NCBI GenBank assembly: GCA_934454005.1
Contig: CAKSGI010000146.1
Span: 1 to 5,070, forward strand
DNA: 5,070 nt
Origin: an uncultured Eubacteriales bacterium
GTDB taxonomy: Bacteria > Bacillota_A > Clostridia > Oscillospirales > Acutalibacteraceae
Direction of reading: 5' to 3'
In this document: piece after piece, positions 1-5,070 of the stretch
Position numbering within the stretch: the stretch's first letter is position 1
Layout: each line of letters begins with the position of its first letter
Notes under the pieces: model-generated
Told to the model about the DNA's origin: nothing
What the model saw: the letters and a program-made list of their open reading frames with translations, nothing else
Databases searched by the model: none
Made by a program: the position numbers and the translations under genes

Positions 1-1
1 T

Positions 2-331
2 ACATATAGTCTTGATTTTGATGTTTCAAATCTAACATCAACTGATTTAACTGAAGCCTATATGACCTGTAAAGAAAAAAATAATCCAAGCGGAACGGCT
101 TTGTTTTGTAAAAAACTAAATAGTGGAATAACAAAAATTTCTTCGGGAAAATATAAAGTATCTTTAACAAGAGCAGATACAATTAATTTAGAAATTGAAG
201 AAAAATATATGTATGATATTGAAATCAAATATGGTAATGAAATTAAAACTATAGTTAGTGGTACTTTAAAATTAATGCAAGATTATACAACTCCGGCAGA
301 TGAAAATTCTGATGAGGAGAGTGGTACATAG
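2..331 (+). CDS. Small beta-rich phage baseplate/adaptor-like protein, 5' end missing
   Basis: The reading frame is open from the first complete codon in the window, so the start lies upstream. The in-frame ATG at 62 has no convincing ribosome binding site, and the residues before it (TYSLDFDVSNLTSTDLTEAY) fit the start of a phage beta-sandwich protein, so the ATG is probably internal. The 109 visible residues alternate hydrophobic and polar positions, as in short beta strands, and end in an acidic tail (ADENSDEESGT). The pattern (a polar 'YSLDFDV' strand, an 'LTEAYMTCKEK' strand, then 'KYKVSLTRADTINLEIEEKYMYDIEIKYGN' strands, quoted here only as a shape) resembles the N-terminal adaptor domain of BppU-type baseplate proteins. 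That is a fold-level impression and not a firm family match. It ends on a TAG that shares one base with the GTG start of the collagen-like gene, so the two are probably translationally coupled. Probable role: structural tail-tip component; exact function unknown. Confidence 0.7.
   Translation, partial: TYSLDFDVSNLTSTDLTEAYMTCKEKNNPSGTALFCKKLNSGITKISSGKYKVSLTRADTINLEIEEKYMYDIEIKYGNEIKTIVSGTLKLMQDYTTPADENSDEESGT
314..320 (+). promoter_or_regulatory. Ribosome binding site fixing a GTG start
   Basis: GAGGAGA lies inside the end of the preceding gene, 10 bases before the GTG at 331. No ATG in that frame lies near it, so this site is the main support for GTG as the start codon of the collagen-like gene. 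The GTG overlaps the upstream TAG stop by one base (TAGTG). Confidence 0.7.
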
Positions 332-1050
332 TGATTGAAATAAGTGAAGAAAATAGTACAAATGTTATTGTTGAAACCGAAGAGATTGTTGTACCAACAG
401 GTGTATTAGGTCCGACAGGTGCAACAGGCGCAACTGGTCCGAAAGGTGATAAAGGGGAAAAAGGCGATAATGGAAAAGATGGCTCAAATGGCATTATGAT
501 TTTTGCCGGAGATACTGATGCAACCAAAATAGAGAAATTAACTAGCGCTGTAGAAAATGGTAATTTGATTCAATCATTATTTTACAAAAGTGGTACATTT
601 AATAATATATATGCAATATGTAATTATTACTCATATGAAAACAACACTCAAGTGTTTCTTTTTTCCTCATTTTCCGAAATGTGTTTTGCGATTGCAGCAT
701 TTAGTTTAGATACAGAAAACACATTAAAATTTTCTGAAAAAATTTATGAATGGGAAGAATTTATTTCTGATAAAATAACGGACAATTCATATTTTGCATC
801 GTTTGCATTTTGGGGCGATGGTACAACTAAAGAATTTACATATACTTTTGATCAATATGTAGAAGAAGTCTATGCTTATACACCGCCTCTTATTACTTTA
901 TATAAAAAAAATAGTGATAATACTTGTACACTTATTCAACCATCTATCGTATGGAATGGTGGAAAAACTATAACTATAACACTAGACCAGCCTCTAGCTG
1001 AGGGAGAACGTTTACAGGGAACGATACAATATGGACACGCTATGGTGTAG
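331..1050 (+). CDS. Collagen-like short tail fibre / baseplate appendage protein
   Basis: This 239-residue protein has three visible parts. Residues 1-23 are an acidic N-terminal segment likely to attach to the tail. Residues 24-54 are ten uninterrupted Gly-X-Y triplets, as in phage collagen-like fibres that form trimeric stalks. Residues 55-239 are beta-rich. From about 158 the sequence reads as a common phage C-terminal beta-sandwich: a Gly-Asp-Gly-Thr-Thr-Lys turn (162-167) followed by FTYT, a central 'ITLYKK' strand, and 'KTITITLDQPLAEGERLQGTIQYG' near the end (recognised by its strand-turn spacing). The triplet part carries three successive Lys-Gly-Asp/Glu steps, known to stabilise collagen triple helices by axial salt bridges. 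The GTG start is chosen because of the GAGGAGA site 10 bases upstream and the one-base overlap with the previous stop. It probably works as a trimer at the tail tip in host contact. The role is inferred from architecture and position; the middle domain (55-150) is not recognised. Confidence 0.8.
   Translation: MIEISEENSTNVIVETEEIVVPTGVLGPTGATGATGPKGDKGEKGDNGKDGSNGIMIFAGDTDATKIEKLTSAVENGNLIQSLFYKSGTFNNIYAICNYYSYENNTQVFLFSSFSEMCFAIAAFSLDTENTLKFSEKIYEWEEFISDKITDNSYFASFAFWGDGTTKEFTYTFDQYVEEVYAYTPPLITLYKKNSDNTCTLIQPSIVWNGGKTITITLDQPLAEGERLQGTIQYGHAMV
400..492 (+). repeat. Collagen-like Gly-X-Y repeat tract (10 triplets)
   Basis: Nine-base periodic coding for GVL GPT GAT GAT GPK GDK GEK GDN GKD GSN, then a closing Gly. 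The first four triplets are uncharged and most of the later ones are charged. By hand count 46 of 93 bases are G or C, clearly above the surroundings. Glycine codons alone explain most of this rise, so it is not by itself a sign of transfer. Such tracts are prone to gain or loss of whole triplets by replication slippage. Confidence 0.92.
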
Positions 1051-1055
1051 GTGAT
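1049..1055 (+). promoter_or_regulatory. Ribosome binding site for the tail hub gene
   Basis: AGGTGAT, the downstream half of the AGGAGGTGAT consensus, begins in the TAG stop of the collagen-like gene and ends three bases before the ATG at 1059. The GTG at 1051 within it is in another frame and meets TGA at 1060, so it is not a start. Confidence 0.6.
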
Positions 1056-1058
1056 ATT

Positions 1059-2711
1059 ATGATTAGAGTTTATGATAGCAATGAAAAGTTATTCAACAAT
1101 AATGGAATTAAAATACTGCATCCTTTAGTTGCAGAAATCACTAAAAAAGATAATAGTGATTATTATATTGAACTTGAGGATGTGTTAGAAAATTTAGCGT
1201 ATTATCAAAAGGGCTTGATAATACGTGCTGACACTCCTTGGGGGAGTCAAGGATTTAGATGTGATAATCCAGAAATAAATAATAATAAAATCAAATGTAC
1301 AGCTTGGCATTTGAGCTATGATAGTAAAAATTATGTGATTGCTGATAGCTATGCCGTTGATAAAAATTGTAATGATGCATTAGACCATTTTAATTCAGCT
1401 ACAGATTCTACAAGTCCTTTTACTACAATTAGTGATATATCAAAAATAATAAGTACACGAGTTGTAACAAAGAGTTTATTTGATGTTTATGAAGAGTTTA
1501 TTTCAGATGATAAATACGGTGGCCATTGGTATAGAGATAATTGGACTTTAGGTATACAAAATAGTATTGGTCAAGACAAAGGTGTTGTATTAGCTGTAAA
1601 TAAAAATATTACTGATTTTGTTGTAAAAGAAAATTGGGATGATGTTTGCACTAAAATATTACCATACACTACCGATGGTGAAAAAAGAATCTATTTAGAT
1701 AACAAGTTTGTTGAATTGGATTTAGGATTATATGATATTCCTTTTACAAAAGTTGTAAAGTTTGAAAATATATATTCAAGTAGTGATTTTGATGATTATT
1801 CAAGTTATGAAACAGCTACTAAAACTTGGCTTTTGGAATCAGCAAATAAATATTTACAAAATAATAAATTGCCTAAAATAAATTACTCGGTTGGTGCTGA
1901 ATTATCAAATGTTAGTGATGTTGGCGATACAATCTATGTTAAACATCCAAAATGTAAAATTGATATTACAACGAATGTTATAGGAATAGTTTATGATTGT
2001 ATAAAAAATAGCTATGTAAAAATTGAGTTTGGAAATTTTAAAAAGGAAATTAAAAATCTAACCGATCAGATTAGTGCAGAAGTCGAAAAAAATACAAATG
2101 AGCATATTAATGATAGTAAGGTTCTTTTGCAAAAAGAATTGAACGAAGCTACAGCGAGATTTAATGATATGTTAGGTAATTCATATAAAATTATTGAAGA
2201 AGATAAAATAATGTTTGTTGATACATTACCAAAAGAAAATGCAAAATATGTATTAAAAATTTCAAATGGTGGAATTGGTTTTAGTTCTACTGGAATTAAT
2301 GGTGTATTTACTAGTGCTTGGACTTTAGATGGAACTTTAAATATGAATGCAATTAATGTAATTAATCTGACTGCCTCACTTATCAAAGGGGGAACATTAA
2401 AACTAGGTGGAATAAATAATTCAAGTGGAACATTCGAACTTTATGATGAAACAGGAAGATTAATATGTTTGCAAGATAAAACAGGTTTAACTTGTTATGC
2501 AAAAAATGGTGATTATGTTAAGTTGAATGCCGAAGTTGGCTTCGCTGGTTTCAACAAAAATAATAGCAAAGTTTATTGGGCTGATGGCGACGTATTTCAT
2601 ATGCATAATGCTGAAATTGAAAATGAGGCAAAATTCGCTGGAATGATTAAGCTAGTTCCCGTTAATACCAGTACAAATAAAGGAATAGGTTTTGTTGCTA
2701 TGAGCAACTAA
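1059..2711 (+). CDS. Tail hub / tail-associated protein, Prophage_tail (endopeptidase-like) family
   Basis: This 550-residue protein has the N-terminal pattern of the Prophage_tail / 'phage minor structural protein' family: MIRVYDSNEKLFNNNGI at the start, an 'L.P..AEITKK...DYYIELE' stretch, the 'RADTPWGSQGFR' block near 57-67, 'FTTISDIS', and a later 'GGHWYRDNWTLGIQ' block. In the family this region is the gp27-like hub that closes the tail tube and connects to fibres. Residues about 330-372 look like a coiled coil (E, K, N and L rich, no proline). Residues 404-409 are GGIGFS, followed by a 'SAWTLDGTLNMNAINVINLTA' region and an 'ELYDETGRLI' strand, a C-terminal beta-rich arrangement common in Bacillota prophage tail proteins. 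I see no NlpC/P60, M23, lysozyme or amidase domain, so despite the family name there is no evidence of peptidoglycan cleavage. Eight bases separate it from the collagen-like gene and ten from the fibre gene. Family assignment is strong; the precise tail-tip role is inferred. Confidence 0.88.
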   Translation: MIRVYDSNEKLFNNNGIKILHPLVAEITKKDNSDYYIELEDVLENLAYYQKGLIIRADTPWGSQGFRCDNPEINNNKIKCTAWHLSYDSKNYVIADSYAVDKNCNDALDHFNSATDSTSPFTTISDISKIISTRVVTKSLFDVYEEFISDDKYGGHWYRDNWTLGIQNSIGQDKGVVLAVNKNITDFVVKENWDDVCTKILPYTTDGEKRIYLDNKFVELDLGLYDIPFTKVVKFENIYSSSDFDDYSSYETATKTWLLESANKYLQNNKLPKINYSVGAELSNVSDVGDTIYVKHPKCKIDITTNVIGIVYDCIKNSYVKIEFGNFKKEIKNLTDQISAEVEKNTNEHINDSKVLLQKELNEATARFNDMLGNSYKIIEEDKIMFVDTLPKENAKYVLKISNGGIGFSSTGINGVFTSAWTLDGTLNMNAINVINLTASLIKGGTLKLGGINNSSGTFELYDETGRLICLQDKTGLTCYAKNGDYVKLNAEVGFAGFNKNNSKVYWADGDVFHMHNAEIENEAKFAGMIKLVPVNTSTNKGIGFVAMSN

Positions 2712-2717
2712 AGGAGG
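2710..2717 (+). promoter_or_regulatory. Strong ribosome binding site for the tail fibre gene
   Basis: AAAGGAGG overlaps the TAA stop of the hub gene and ends four bases before the ATG at 2722. It is the closest match to the Shine-Dalgarno core in the window, which suggests efficient translation of the fibre and supports this start. Confidence 0.8.
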
Positions 2718-2721
2718 GCTT

Positions 2722-4641
2722 ATGACAGAATCAAACGATCTAAATATTGCTGTTTTAGCAGATGCTAATTTAAAAAAGAGTTTTGAGAAAAAAGGTGCTA
2801 AAGGTAATCATAAGTTTATATTAGAATTAGAAGAAGATAAAAATAAAATAAGTGTTGCAAATAACACATCAGCAGTTGATTATAAGTTTAAAATCGCACC
2901 TGTTAATCTTACTTATAATTGGGCCGAGTGGGGAACTAAAATCAAGTATACTGTTAATATCAATGGTGTTAAAGTTGCTAGTGGTTATATTCCTAAATAT
3001 GACGGCAAATCTACGGTTGTATTAGCTAGTGGGACTGTTAATGTTGAGCATACAATAGATGGTTCTAAAACTATTGCTGTTTCATTCAATGTAGAAGATA
3101 ATGCTAATATGTATTATACTTGTGGAAATGCTAAAATTGATGATGGTTCGATGGAATTAACAAAAATTGCAAGAGGTGAAGTTATTACGTATGCAACAGA
3201 TTTTAATGATGAATCGGTTGCCGATGTTAGTTACAATAATCCGGCTGGCAATAATGTTGATACATTAGCACTTGGAATTAATATAGATGATCAATTAAAA
3301 ATATCATATAGGAATGTTGAAAAAAATATTTCTGGAAGTTATAGATTTAACTTTACTAATGAAGAATTAGCTATTTTAAGAAATTCAACAACTACTTCTA
3401 ATTCGAGAAAAGTACAATTCATTTTAAAAACTGTTATTGGTGATAATACATTTTATTCTACTATTCAAAAAGATTTTTACATAATAAATGCTAATCCTGT
3501 TTTTAATGTGAATCAGGTGTCGTATGAAGATACAAACACTTCAGTTGTTAATATCACTAAAAACAATCAAATGATTGTACAAAATAAATCTAGTTTAAAA
3601 ATTAATTATACTAATGCTACCGCTTTAAAAGAAGCAAGCATATCAAAGTATATTTTTACTTTAAATGGGGTTGAAGAACAAGGCACTAACAATAGTGCTT
3701 TTTTTGGAAATATAAATATTTCTTCAAATGCGACTTTGAATGTTAAAGTTGTTGACTCTCGAGGCAATAGTACATCTTTTTCAAAAACTATAACTATAGT
3801 TCCTTATTCAGCACCAACTGCAAATGTATCTTTATATAGGTTGAACAATTATGAGGATGAATCTTATTTAAATGTTGATGCAAGCATTTCTAGTATTAAT
3901 AACAAAAATACAATGACTATAAAATATAGATATAAATTATTGAAAGATAGTTTTAATGATTTTGTTGTAATTAATGATAATGTAAAACAAACTTTTTCTC
4001 TTAATAAAAATAATGAGTACATATTTAATATAGTTGTTATTGATGCGTTTAATGAAAAATTTGATAAAGATTTTATGCTTCCTAAAGGCGTATTTCCGAT
4101 GTTTATAGATGTTGCAAAGAACTCGGTTGGTATCAATGGCTTTCCTGTAAATAACAATAGTTTTGAGATATTTGGGAATATGTATATTAATGGCAATTTA
4201 TTATCATATTATCTGCATCCAATCGGTTCAATTTATGCTTCAGAAAATGCAACTGATCCGCAAACCCTTTTCGGCGGAACTTGGAAAAATATAACTGATA
4301 AATATTTGTATGCTGCTGGAACAAAACATCCGGCTGGTTCATCGTTTGGTAGTGATAAGATAAAACTATCAGCTGATAATTTACCATCATTTGATATTCC
4401 TAGCACAGAATTGAAAGGTAATTTTGGTGAAGTTTTTAGTGGTGCTAACGATAAAACGAGTGGAATTGTAACACGTAAAAATAATTCAGATAAACAATAC
4501 ACAAATTATAACACCGATACAAATAAGTGGTCTGAATATGCAATTAATGCATCACACGGACATAAATTTGTCGGAAAAAATACTGAAATCGATAATACAC
4601 CATTTGGCTATGCGTTTTATGTGTGGGTAAGAACAGGTTGA
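2722..4641 (+). CDS. Tail fibre / receptor-binding protein: DUF859-like shaft with Gp10 C-terminal-like tip
   Basis: This 639-residue protein appears to have four parts. Residues 1-30 are a polar, Lys-rich leader. Residues about 31-150 match the N-terminal beta-sandwich of DUF859-type siphovirus fibres: an 'NNTSAVDYKFKI' start, 'VNINGVKVASGYIPKYDGKS', 'VEHTIDGSKTIAVSF', and the closing GSMELTKIARGE (142-153) in place of the usual 'GSMxLTTIPR'. Residues about 154-455 are a long chain of beta domains. Residues 458-475 contain FPMFIDVAKNSVGINGFP, the usual joint before the tip. The tip (about 499-639) starts HPIGSIYASENATDPQTLFG and resembles the Gp10 C-terminal/collar-type domain, with GGTW (518-521), a His-Gly-His at 612-614 and a final WVRTG. 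This C-terminal domain is the likely receptor-contacting part. In related fibre tips HxH motifs can bind metal, but that is only a possibility here. A terminator-like hairpin lies within the coding sequence at 3680-3705. The gene ends in TGA. Confidence 0.88.
   Translation: MTESNDLNIAVLADANLKKSFEKKGAKGNHKFILELEEDKNKISVANNTSAVDYKFKIAPVNLTYNWAEWGTKIKYTVNINGVKVASGYIPKYDGKSTVVLASGTVNVEHTIDGSKTIAVSFNVEDNANMYYTCGNAKIDDGSMELTKIARGEVITYATDFNDESVADVSYNNPAGNNVDTLALGINIDDQLKISYRNVEKNISGSYRFNFTNEELAILRNSTTTSNSRKVQFILKTVIGDNTFYSTIQKDFYIINANPVFNVNQVSYEDTNTSVVNITKNNQMIVQNKSSLKINYTNATALKEASISKYIFTLNGVEEQGTNNSAFFGNINISSNATLNVKVVDSRGNSTSFSKTITIVPYSAPTANVSLYRLNNYEDESYLNVDASISSINNKNTMTIKYRYKLLKDSFNDFVVINDNVKQTFSLNKNNEYIFNIVVIDAFNEKFDKDFMLPKGVFPMFIDVAKNSVGINGFPVNNNSFEIFGNMYINGNLLSYYLHPIGSIYASENATDPQTLFGGTWKNITDKYLYAAGTKHPAGSSFGSDKIKLSADNLPSFDIPSTELKGNFGEVFSGANDKTSGIVTRKNNSDKQYTNYNTDTNKWSEYAINASHGHKFVGKNTEIDNTPFGYAFYVWVRTG
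3680..3705 (+). terminator. Terminator-like hairpin inside the fibre gene
   Basis: GCACTA at 3683-3688 pairs perfectly with TAGTGC at 3693-3698 across an ACAA loop. The stem can grow by one G-T wobble and two A-T pairs (3680-3682 with 3699-3701). Seven T's follow at 3699-3705. The shape is that of a weak rho-independent terminator on the + strand, although it lies in the middle of an intact reading frame (residues 321-328, GTNNSAFF). The core stem is only six pairs with three G-C, so it may not stop transcription. It could also be chance in AT-rich coding DNA. Confidence 0.35.
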
Positions 4642-4643
4642 TT

Positions 4644-4651
4644 GGTGGTGA
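4644..4651 (+). promoter_or_regulatory. Ribosome binding site deciding the start of the membrane protein
   Basis: GGTGGTGA differs from GGAGGTGA by one base and ends four bases before the ATG at 4656. It lies downstream of the in-frame GTG at 4623, which is inside the fibre gene and has no comparable site, so the ATG is preferred. Confidence 0.65.
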
Positions 4652-4655
4652 AATA

Positions 4656-4919
4656 ATGAAAGAATTTGTAGAAAAAATAAAGCCATACACAATTTTTTTG
4701 GGATGGATTATTACAACTTTAGGCTTTTTATGGATGATTTTTTCAACGTATTATAAATTGAATGATAATTTAAAAGTTATTCAAAAATCAACTTTGAGAA
4801 ATACTATATGGAATGAAAATATACCTATGCACGATAGGTTAGAATCATGCGATAGCTATTTAGCACTTGGCTATAATAGTGAAACAAAAAAATATTGTAA
4901 TAAATTATTAGAGAAATAA
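4656..4919 (+). CDS. Small single-pass membrane protein of the tail/lysis junction, function unknown
   Basis: With the ATG at 4656 the protein has 87 residues. A GTG at 4623 would add eleven residues and overlap the fibre gene, but it lacks a good ribosome binding site. Residues about 11-33 form one hydrophobic, aromatic-rich membrane segment (YTIFLGWIITTLGFLWMIF core). A 54-residue polar tail follows with a distinctive block: LRNTIWNENIPMHDRLESCD (47-66), then SYLALGYNSETKKY and a Lys/Glu end. I recall similar 'N..IP..ERLE..D.Y..LG.N..TK' tails in small phage proteins encoded near tail fibres of Bacillota phages, but I know of no proven function. Position between the fibre gene and later genes would suit a holin-like or XhlA-like membrane protein. 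One membrane segment and a soluble tail fit that loosely, without establishing it. Charged residues on both sides leave the topology unclear. It is 14 bases after the fibre stop. Confidence 0.72.
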   Translation: MKEFVEKIKPYTIFLGWIITTLGFLWMIFSTYYKLNDNLKVIQKSTLRNTIWNENIPMHDRLESCDSYLALGYNSETKKYCNKLLEK

Positions 4920-4928
4920 GGAAGTGAT
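4918..4928 (+). promoter_or_regulatory. Ribosome binding site for the last, partial gene
   Basis: AAGGAAGTGAT has one mismatch to the AGGAGGTGAT consensus over its last ten bases. It overlaps the TAA stop of the membrane-protein gene and ends six bases before the ATG at 4935, across an alternating TA spacer. It fixes that ATG as the start. Confidence 0.7.
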
Positions 4929-4934
4929 ATATAT

Positions 4935-5070
4935 ATGAAACAAGGTAATCAATTTTATTTAGAAATACAAATTGAAGATACAGATGGTGCTAATTTAGAT
5001 ATTAAAGGTGTAGATAAAGTCCAATTTGTAATCAAAGACTTAGTTAAATTATATGATGGCTCAAATAAAG
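4935..5070 (+). CDS. Small beta-rich phage structural protein, 3' end missing
   Basis: The frame opens with ATG at 4935 and runs off the window after 45 full codons (MKQGNQFYLEIQIEDTDGAN and onward to YDGSNK). The 'KQGNQFYLEIQIED' start, a polar 'VDKVQFVIKDLVKLYDG' second strand and the spacing between them are typical of small proteins of about 100 residues encoded in phage tail and baseplate regions of Bacillota. They look like a compact adaptor-type beta-sandwich. The same strand pattern is seen in the partial gene at the left edge of the window, which makes a shared fold possible. The remaining sequence, and so the length and any extra domain, cannot be judged. The function is not established; a structural tail role is inferred from neighbours. 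Confidence 0.75.
   Translation, partial: MKQGNQFYLEIQIEDTDGANLDIKGVDKVQFVIKDLVKLYDGSNK

Noticed and set aside
255..527. Minus-strand open frame opposite the collagen tract, rich in Pro, Ser and Val
   Set aside because: Its sequence is the complement of the Gly-X-Y codons, it has no ribosome binding site that I can support, and it lies opposite well-supported genes. It is a shadow.
1233..1253. Two mutually exclusive small hairpins (ACTCC/GGAGT and TCCTTG/CAAGGA) early in the hub gene
   Set aside because: The alternation recalls an attenuator, but it sits in a conserved coding block (DTPWGSQGF), far from a start codon and with no T run. Amino-acid coding explains it better.
2531..2544. CGAAG-TTGG-CTTCG hairpin near the end of the hub gene
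   Set aside because: Only five pairs, no T run, and it encodes an ordinary stretch (AEVGFAG). Likely chance.
963..3798. Sixteen-base identical stretch AAAAACTATAACTATA at 963-978 and 3783-3798
   Set aside because: Both copies encode Lys-Thr-Ile-Thr-Ile beta strands in the same frame relation. Low complexity and shared codon bias make it a likely coincidence, not a mobile or recombination site.
2066..4502. Minus-strand open frames at 2066-2386, 3864-4196, 4187-4390 and 4233-4502
   Set aside because: All lie wholly inside convincing + strand genes, show no recognisable family and overlap one another in part. AT-rich coding DNA produces such frames by chance.
4480..4641. Possible variable region of a diversity-generating retroelement at the fibre C-terminus, because of its Asn/Tyr-rich codons
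   Set aside because: No template repeat, no reverse transcriptase and no GC-rich initiation site are visible. Asn-rich coding is general in this AT-rich DNA.
4623..4655. Upstream GTG start for the small membrane protein, overlapping the fibre gene
   Set aside because: It would add GKNRLIGGE-type residues encoded by the fibre end and the ribosome binding site itself. The ATG at 4656 has a well-placed GGTGGTGA site.
1..5070. CRISPR array, tRNA, insertion sequence, integrase site or alternative genetic code
   Set aside because: No spaced direct repeats, no cloverleaf, no transposase or terminal inverted repeats were seen. All three stop codons end genes normally, so recoding of TGA or TAG is not supported.

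Overview
The window is a piece of a phage or prophage genome, specifically the tail-tip/baseplate and host-recognition module of a long-tailed (siphovirus-like) phage. Evidence for the host type is indirect. The DNA is AT-rich (about 30% GC by eye, with A/T-ending codons), all genes lie on the + strand almost end to end, and Shine-Dalgarno sites of the AGGAGGTGAT type precede them. The recognisable proteins belong to families typical of phages of low-GC Bacillota. TAG, TGA and TAA all act as stops (TAG at 329-331 and 1048-1050, TGA at 4639-4641, TAA at 2709-2711 and 4917-4919), so the standard bacterial code is used and there is no stop-codon recoding. The exact host cannot be named from this window.

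Layout, left to right: (1) 2-331, the 3' end of a gene for a small beta-rich protein resembling the adaptor-like N-terminal domain of baseplate upper proteins. (2) 331-1050, a 239-residue protein with a ten-triplet collagen-like stalk and a C-terminal beta-sandwich, probably a short tail fibre or appendage. (3) 1059-2711, a 550-residue tail hub/tail-associated protein of the Prophage_tail (endopeptidase-like) family, with a coiled coil and a beta-rich C-terminus and no lytic domain. (4) 2722-4641, a 639-residue tail fibre with a DUF859-like shaft and a Gp10-C-terminus-like tip, the likely receptor-binding protein. (5) 4656-4919, an 87-residue single-pass membrane protein of unknown function. 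(6) 4935-5070, the 5' end of another small beta-rich phage protein whose N-terminus looks like that of gene 1.

The genes are separated by between -1 and 15 bases and most ribosome binding sites sit on or next to the preceding stop codon. I see no promoter and no intergenic terminator, so the segment reads as the middle of one late structural operon. The products should act together: the hub closes the tail tube and anchors the fibre proteins, and the collagen-like protein and the DUF859-like fibre reach the cell surface. The small membrane protein sits where lysis or membrane functions usually begin after the tail genes. The least ordinary points are a terminator-like hairpin with seven T's inside the fibre gene, the collagen-like and adaptor-like genes lying upstream of the hub gene, and the unassigned membrane protein. 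I do not see a clearly new biological system here; most of the window is a recognisable tail module.
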